Shown here in pieces: positions 61,977-64,000 of a stretch of DNA of 64,000 bases. Under the pieces are notes generated by a model. That model was given only the letters and a program-made list of their open reading frames with translations, was not told where the DNA came from and did not search any database. How positions within the stretch are numbered: the first letter of the stretch is position 1; every line of letters starts with the position of its first letter. The stretch covers positions 38,362 to 102,361 of the forward strand of contig NZ_JABXKH010000176.1 of the NCBI RefSeq assembly GCF_017115105.1, read 5' to 3'. The position numbers were made by a program, and so were the translations under genes. The stretch comes from Nostoc sp. NMS2 (lineage in GTDB: Bacteria; Cyanobacteriota; Cyanobacteriia; Cyanobacteriales; Nostocaceae).

Positions 61977-63272
61977 GTGAGTAATATCAACCAGCTTTTG
62001 GTGCAAGCCCAGATAGCACATAATTCAGATGATTGGTCATCACTGATTCAATATTTACAACAATTAATTTTAGGGTCAGAATCGCAACATCCAGAAGTAG
62101 TTAAAAATCGAGAATATCTGCTGACATTAGCACTTTCAATGTTAGAGATGGGAGATTTTCAACAACGCTGGGAAATCACCAAGGTGTTGATTCATCTGGG
62201 AAATATTGCCATCTCACCACTTATTGACATCTTAGAAGATGAAGATGCAGAGGAAGAATTACGCTGGTATGCAGCGCGGACTTTAGGCGAATTTCAGCAG
62301 CCAGAAGCGATCGCACCTTTGGTTGAATTGTTGAAAAATGATGAGGATGAAGAACTCAAAGCGATCGCAACCACAGCACTAGGACAAATGGGTACTGTTG
62401 CGATCGCTGCCCTCTCTGAACTTCTATTAAATGAAGATACACGACTTTTAGCAGTGCGATCGCTTTCCTGTATTCCCCAAACCGAAACCATCACACCACT
62501 ATTGAGTGTAGTACAAGATTCACAAGCAACAATCCGCACTGCTGCAATTGAAGCCCTCAGCAGTTTTCATGATGAACGGATACCACCAATCTTGTTAAAC
62601 GCTTTGGATGATATTGCTGATACAGTTAGGCGTGCAGCAGTGCTTGGTTTAGGTTTTCGCCCCGATTTACGCGAAGCATTAGACTTGGTGACGAGACTGC
62701 AAGCCAAGCTTTACGACTTTAATCTTGATGTTTGTTGTGCAGCTGCAGTTTCCCTTTCTCGGATGGGTTGTGATGAAGCTGCAAAACATTTATTTGATTT
62801 GTTGATTTCACCCCAGATACCAACAAAGCTGCAATTAGAAACCATCCGTGCTTTAAGTTGGGTGGGGACGGTATCTAGTTTGGAATATTTGCAAACAGCA
62901 TTTAATCAATGCACTTCAGAGACACTTTGGCAAGAAATTGTTACAGTTTTGGGGCGAGTCCAAAAGCTGCAAACTACACAAGCCGCAGAAATATTATTAC
63001 AAATACTGCGATCGCAGCATCCAGCCACAGAGATTGTTAGTGTAAAAAGTGCGATCGCTTTATCTTTAGGACAGCTAGGCGAAATACAAGCAATTGAACC
63101 ATTGATTTCACTGCTAGCTGATTCTAATGCATCGGTGAAACTACACGCGATCGCTGCACTCAAAAATTTGGATGGGGAAATTGCACATCAACAATTGCAG
63201 CAATTAGCAAATAATGCTGCACTCACACCAGATTTGCAACAAGGAATAGCGATCGCTTTGGCTGAGTGGTAA
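61977..63272 (+). CDS. HEAT-repeat protein
   Basis: At 431 residues with GTG start, it is built of about nine HEAT-like helical pairs, for example ELRWYAARTLGEFQQPEAIA, ELKAIATTALGQMGTVAIAA, TIRTAAIEALSSFHDERIPP and SVKLHAIAALKNLDGEIAHQ. Repeats of this kind (PBS-lyase/HEAT-like) bind other proteins; in cyanobacteria some are phycobilin lyases (CpcE, NblB-like), but no lyase-specific residue can be shown here. The gene has eight HIP1 octamers within 1 kb, most coding for Ala-Ile-Ala inside the repeats. No membrane segment. Confidence 0.88.
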   Translation: MSNINQLLVQAQIAHNSDDWSSLIQYLQQLILGSESQHPEVVKNREYLLTLALSMLEMGDFQQRWEITKVLIHLGNIAISPLIDILEDEDAEEELRWYAARTLGEFQQPEAIAPLVELLKNDEDEELKAIATTALGQMGTVAIAALSELLLNEDTRLLAVRSLSCIPQTETITPLLSVVQDSQATIRTAAIEALSSFHDERIPPILLNALDDIADTVRRAAVLGLGFRPDLREALDLVTRLQAKLYDFNLDVCCAAAVSLSRMGCDEAAKHLFDLLISPQIPTKLQLETIRALSWVGTVSSLEYLQTAFNQCTSETLWQEIVTVLGRVQKLQTTQAAEILLQILRSQHPATEIVSVKSAIALSLGQLGEIQAIEPLISLLADSNASVKLHAIAALKNLDGEIAHQQLQQLANNAALTPDLQQGIAIALAEW

Positions 63273-63384
63273 ATTTTCTTCAAGAGAATGGGGAGGCAAA
63301 AAGAGTGATTTGTATAGGAAATTATGTCAAACCCAGATTTAAAGAAGTAGCCTCCAGAAAATGATATACTCTGCGCGATGAGAG

Positions 63385-63579
63385 GTGATAAGAGCAAGAA
63401 TTATTCCTACGCCAGAACAAAAGACGCAGTGCTTTATATTGTGCTGCTTGTTTACTAAGTTTTACTTGCCCATAAATGTGGTTCGTGTAGACGAACGAAC
63501 AGGCAATGTGTTCTTCTTGGCAGGCGATGAGAATATTATTGAAATATATCCCAATGGCAGATGGAGATACGTGCAATGA
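63385..63579 (+). CDS. DUF6888-type small protein
   Basis: It has 64 codons from GTG. The sequence IPTPEQKTQCFILCCLFTKF, then PINVVRVDERTGNVFFLAGD and the end IEIYPNGRWRYV, matches the short cyanobacterial DUF6888 pattern. Its stop overlaps the start of the next gene (ATGA), so the two are translated together. The function is unknown; the two-gene layout is like that of toxin-antitoxin pairs, but that is only an analogy. Confidence 0.75.
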   Translation: MIRARIIPTPEQKTQCFILCCLFTKFYLPINVVRVDERTGNVFFLAGDENIIEIYPNGRWRYVQ

Positions 63580-63785
63580 GCAAATCTAACTTTCAGGCTA
63601 TGAGTCAGAAAGAATTGCAAGCCTATGTTTTAGCTCATCGAGATGATCGAGAAGCATTTTATGCCTATCTTGATAAGCTACACATAGAGGCTAACTGGGT
63701 TGAAATGCCAGCCTTACAATCTCTAGAGGATTTGGAAAATTATCCTGAATTTCTTGAACGGGTTCGTAACGGTTCGGAGTTATGA
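63576..63785 (+). CDS. DUF6887-type small protein
   Basis: It has 69 residues from ATG at 63576 (an upstream in-frame ATG at 63561 lies inside the previous gene). It has the typical start SKSNFQAMSQKELQAYVLAH and RDDREAFYAYLDKLHIEANW, and ends NYPEFLERVRNGSEL. It is acidic, helical, with no membrane segment. It is coupled to the DUF6888 gene by an ATGA overlap. These pairs are frequent in filamentous cyanobacteria. Confidence 0.8.
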   Translation: MSKSNFQAMSQKELQAYVLAHRDDREAFYAYLDKLHIEANWVEMPALQSLEDLENYPEFLERVRNGSEL

Positions 63786-63864
63786 GATAGCGATTATAGG
63801 CACAATACCCATCTAGAGGTTTACAGTTGCTTATTTAGAAATTAATAGATCGATACGTGAACTA

Positions 63865-63893
63865 CCTACACTGACCTTACGGTACAGTGTAGG
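63865..63893. ncRNA. Hairpin overlapping the TnpB stop codon (possible guide-RNA scaffold / transposon end)
   Basis: CCTACACTG (63865-63873) and CAGTGTAGG (63885-63893) form a perfect nine-pair stem with an eleven-base loop, spanning the last codons of the TnpB-type frame. In IS200/IS605-like elements the right end and the 3' part of tnpB carry such hairpins, which are part of the RNA that guides TnpB. This is inferred from position and shape. Confidence 0.45.
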
Positions 63894-64000
63894 CTTCCCA
63901 ATTCAACGGGGATTGCCTCGGACTTCATGGATTTTTTACGTCCTGAAGACTTTGGTCTTACATCCCCTCCAAGGGCAGAAGCGCTAGTTCCTAACGCCCA
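63866..64000 (-). CDS. Partial TnpB-type (IS200/IS605-like) protein, C-terminus only
   Basis: The last 44 codons of a minus-strand frame enter from the right edge. The peptide WALGTSASALGGDVRPKSSG, followed by RKKSMKSEAIPVELGSLHC and a short end, resembles the region after the zinc ribbon of cyanobacterial TnpB proteins, where a GGDVRP motif is usual. TnpB is an RNA-guided nuclease of IS200/IS605 elements and helps them persist. Catalytic residues lie outside the window, so activity cannot be judged. Confidence 0.65.
   Translation of the reverse strand, partial: WALGTSASALGGDVRPKSSGRKKSMKSEAIPVELGSLHCTVRSV

Noticed and set aside
1..64000. tRNA or rRNA genes
   Set aside because: No cloverleaf with a T-loop GTTCGAATC-type core or rRNA signature was recognised by eye on either strand; an automated tRNA scan would be decisive.

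Overview
The window looks like chromosomal DNA of a filamentous, Nostoc-like cyanobacterium. The reasons are many HIP1 octamers (GCGATCGC), heptameric tandem repeats (AATTCGT, AATTGGG, AAAGGAC, TTTGTCA), a CO2-uptake NDH-1 gene set, NdhM, a cyanobacterial nirA-nrtP-narB nitrate operon with an NtcA-type promoter, and a group 2 sigma factor. The species cannot be named from this sequence alone.

Layout. 1-3740: end of a coiled-coil gene, YihY/BrkB membrane protein, DUF4112 protein, alpha/beta hydrolase, O-methyltransferase. 3741-6654: a repeat hub of small terminal-inverted-repeat elements and dispersed repeats around one small unknown gene. 6655-12904: small membrane protein, then ndhF / Tat-exported beta-carbonic anhydrase / ndhD / CO2-hydration protein, an apparent CO2-uptake operon. 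12905-13303: transposon remnants. 13304-17594: M16 peptidase, deoxyhypusine-synthase-like enzyme, GH10 xylanase. 17840-30267: ten minus-strand genes forming a Wzc/Wzx/Wzy exopolysaccharide cluster. 30268-34543: two small exported or membrane proteins, group 2 sigma factor, ureidoglycolate-lyase-like protein. 34794-41801: two pseudogenes (TPR-CHAT; POTRA-ABC chimera), nested small mobile elements, a GT2, a C-terminal processing protease and a YdcF protein. 42158-45005: response regulator, small unknown protein, ndhM. 45612-52393: PP2C phosphatase with zinc ribbon, CHAT-FHA protein, unknown protein, and a divergent FHA-PrsW membrane protease. 52834-61866: PfpI protein, narM, PsiE, narB, nrtP, nirA, and a divergent Tat/lipoprotein Rieske protein. 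61977-64000: HEAT-repeat protein, a translationally coupled DUF6888/DUF6887 pair, and the 3' end of a TnpB-type gene.

How the genes fit together. The NDH-1 group, carbonic anhydrase and CO2-hydration protein fit inorganic-carbon uptake. nirA-nrtP-narB with narM fit nitrate import and reduction to ammonium. The polysaccharide cluster supplies glycosyltransferases, flippase, polymerase and chain-length kinase, but no initiating sugar transferase or outer-membrane export protein is present here. The PP2C/CHAT-FHA/FHA-PrsW neighbourhood suggests phosphorylation-linked proteolytic signalling and is the best candidate for an undescribed system. The clearest sequence oddities are purine-rich repeat insertions read in frame inside both nirA and narB, an exact 12 x 21 bp array between nirA and nrtP, a small element nested in another one with an 11 bp target duplication, and a 107 bp insertion in an ABC-transporter pseudogene whose removal would restore the local reading frame.
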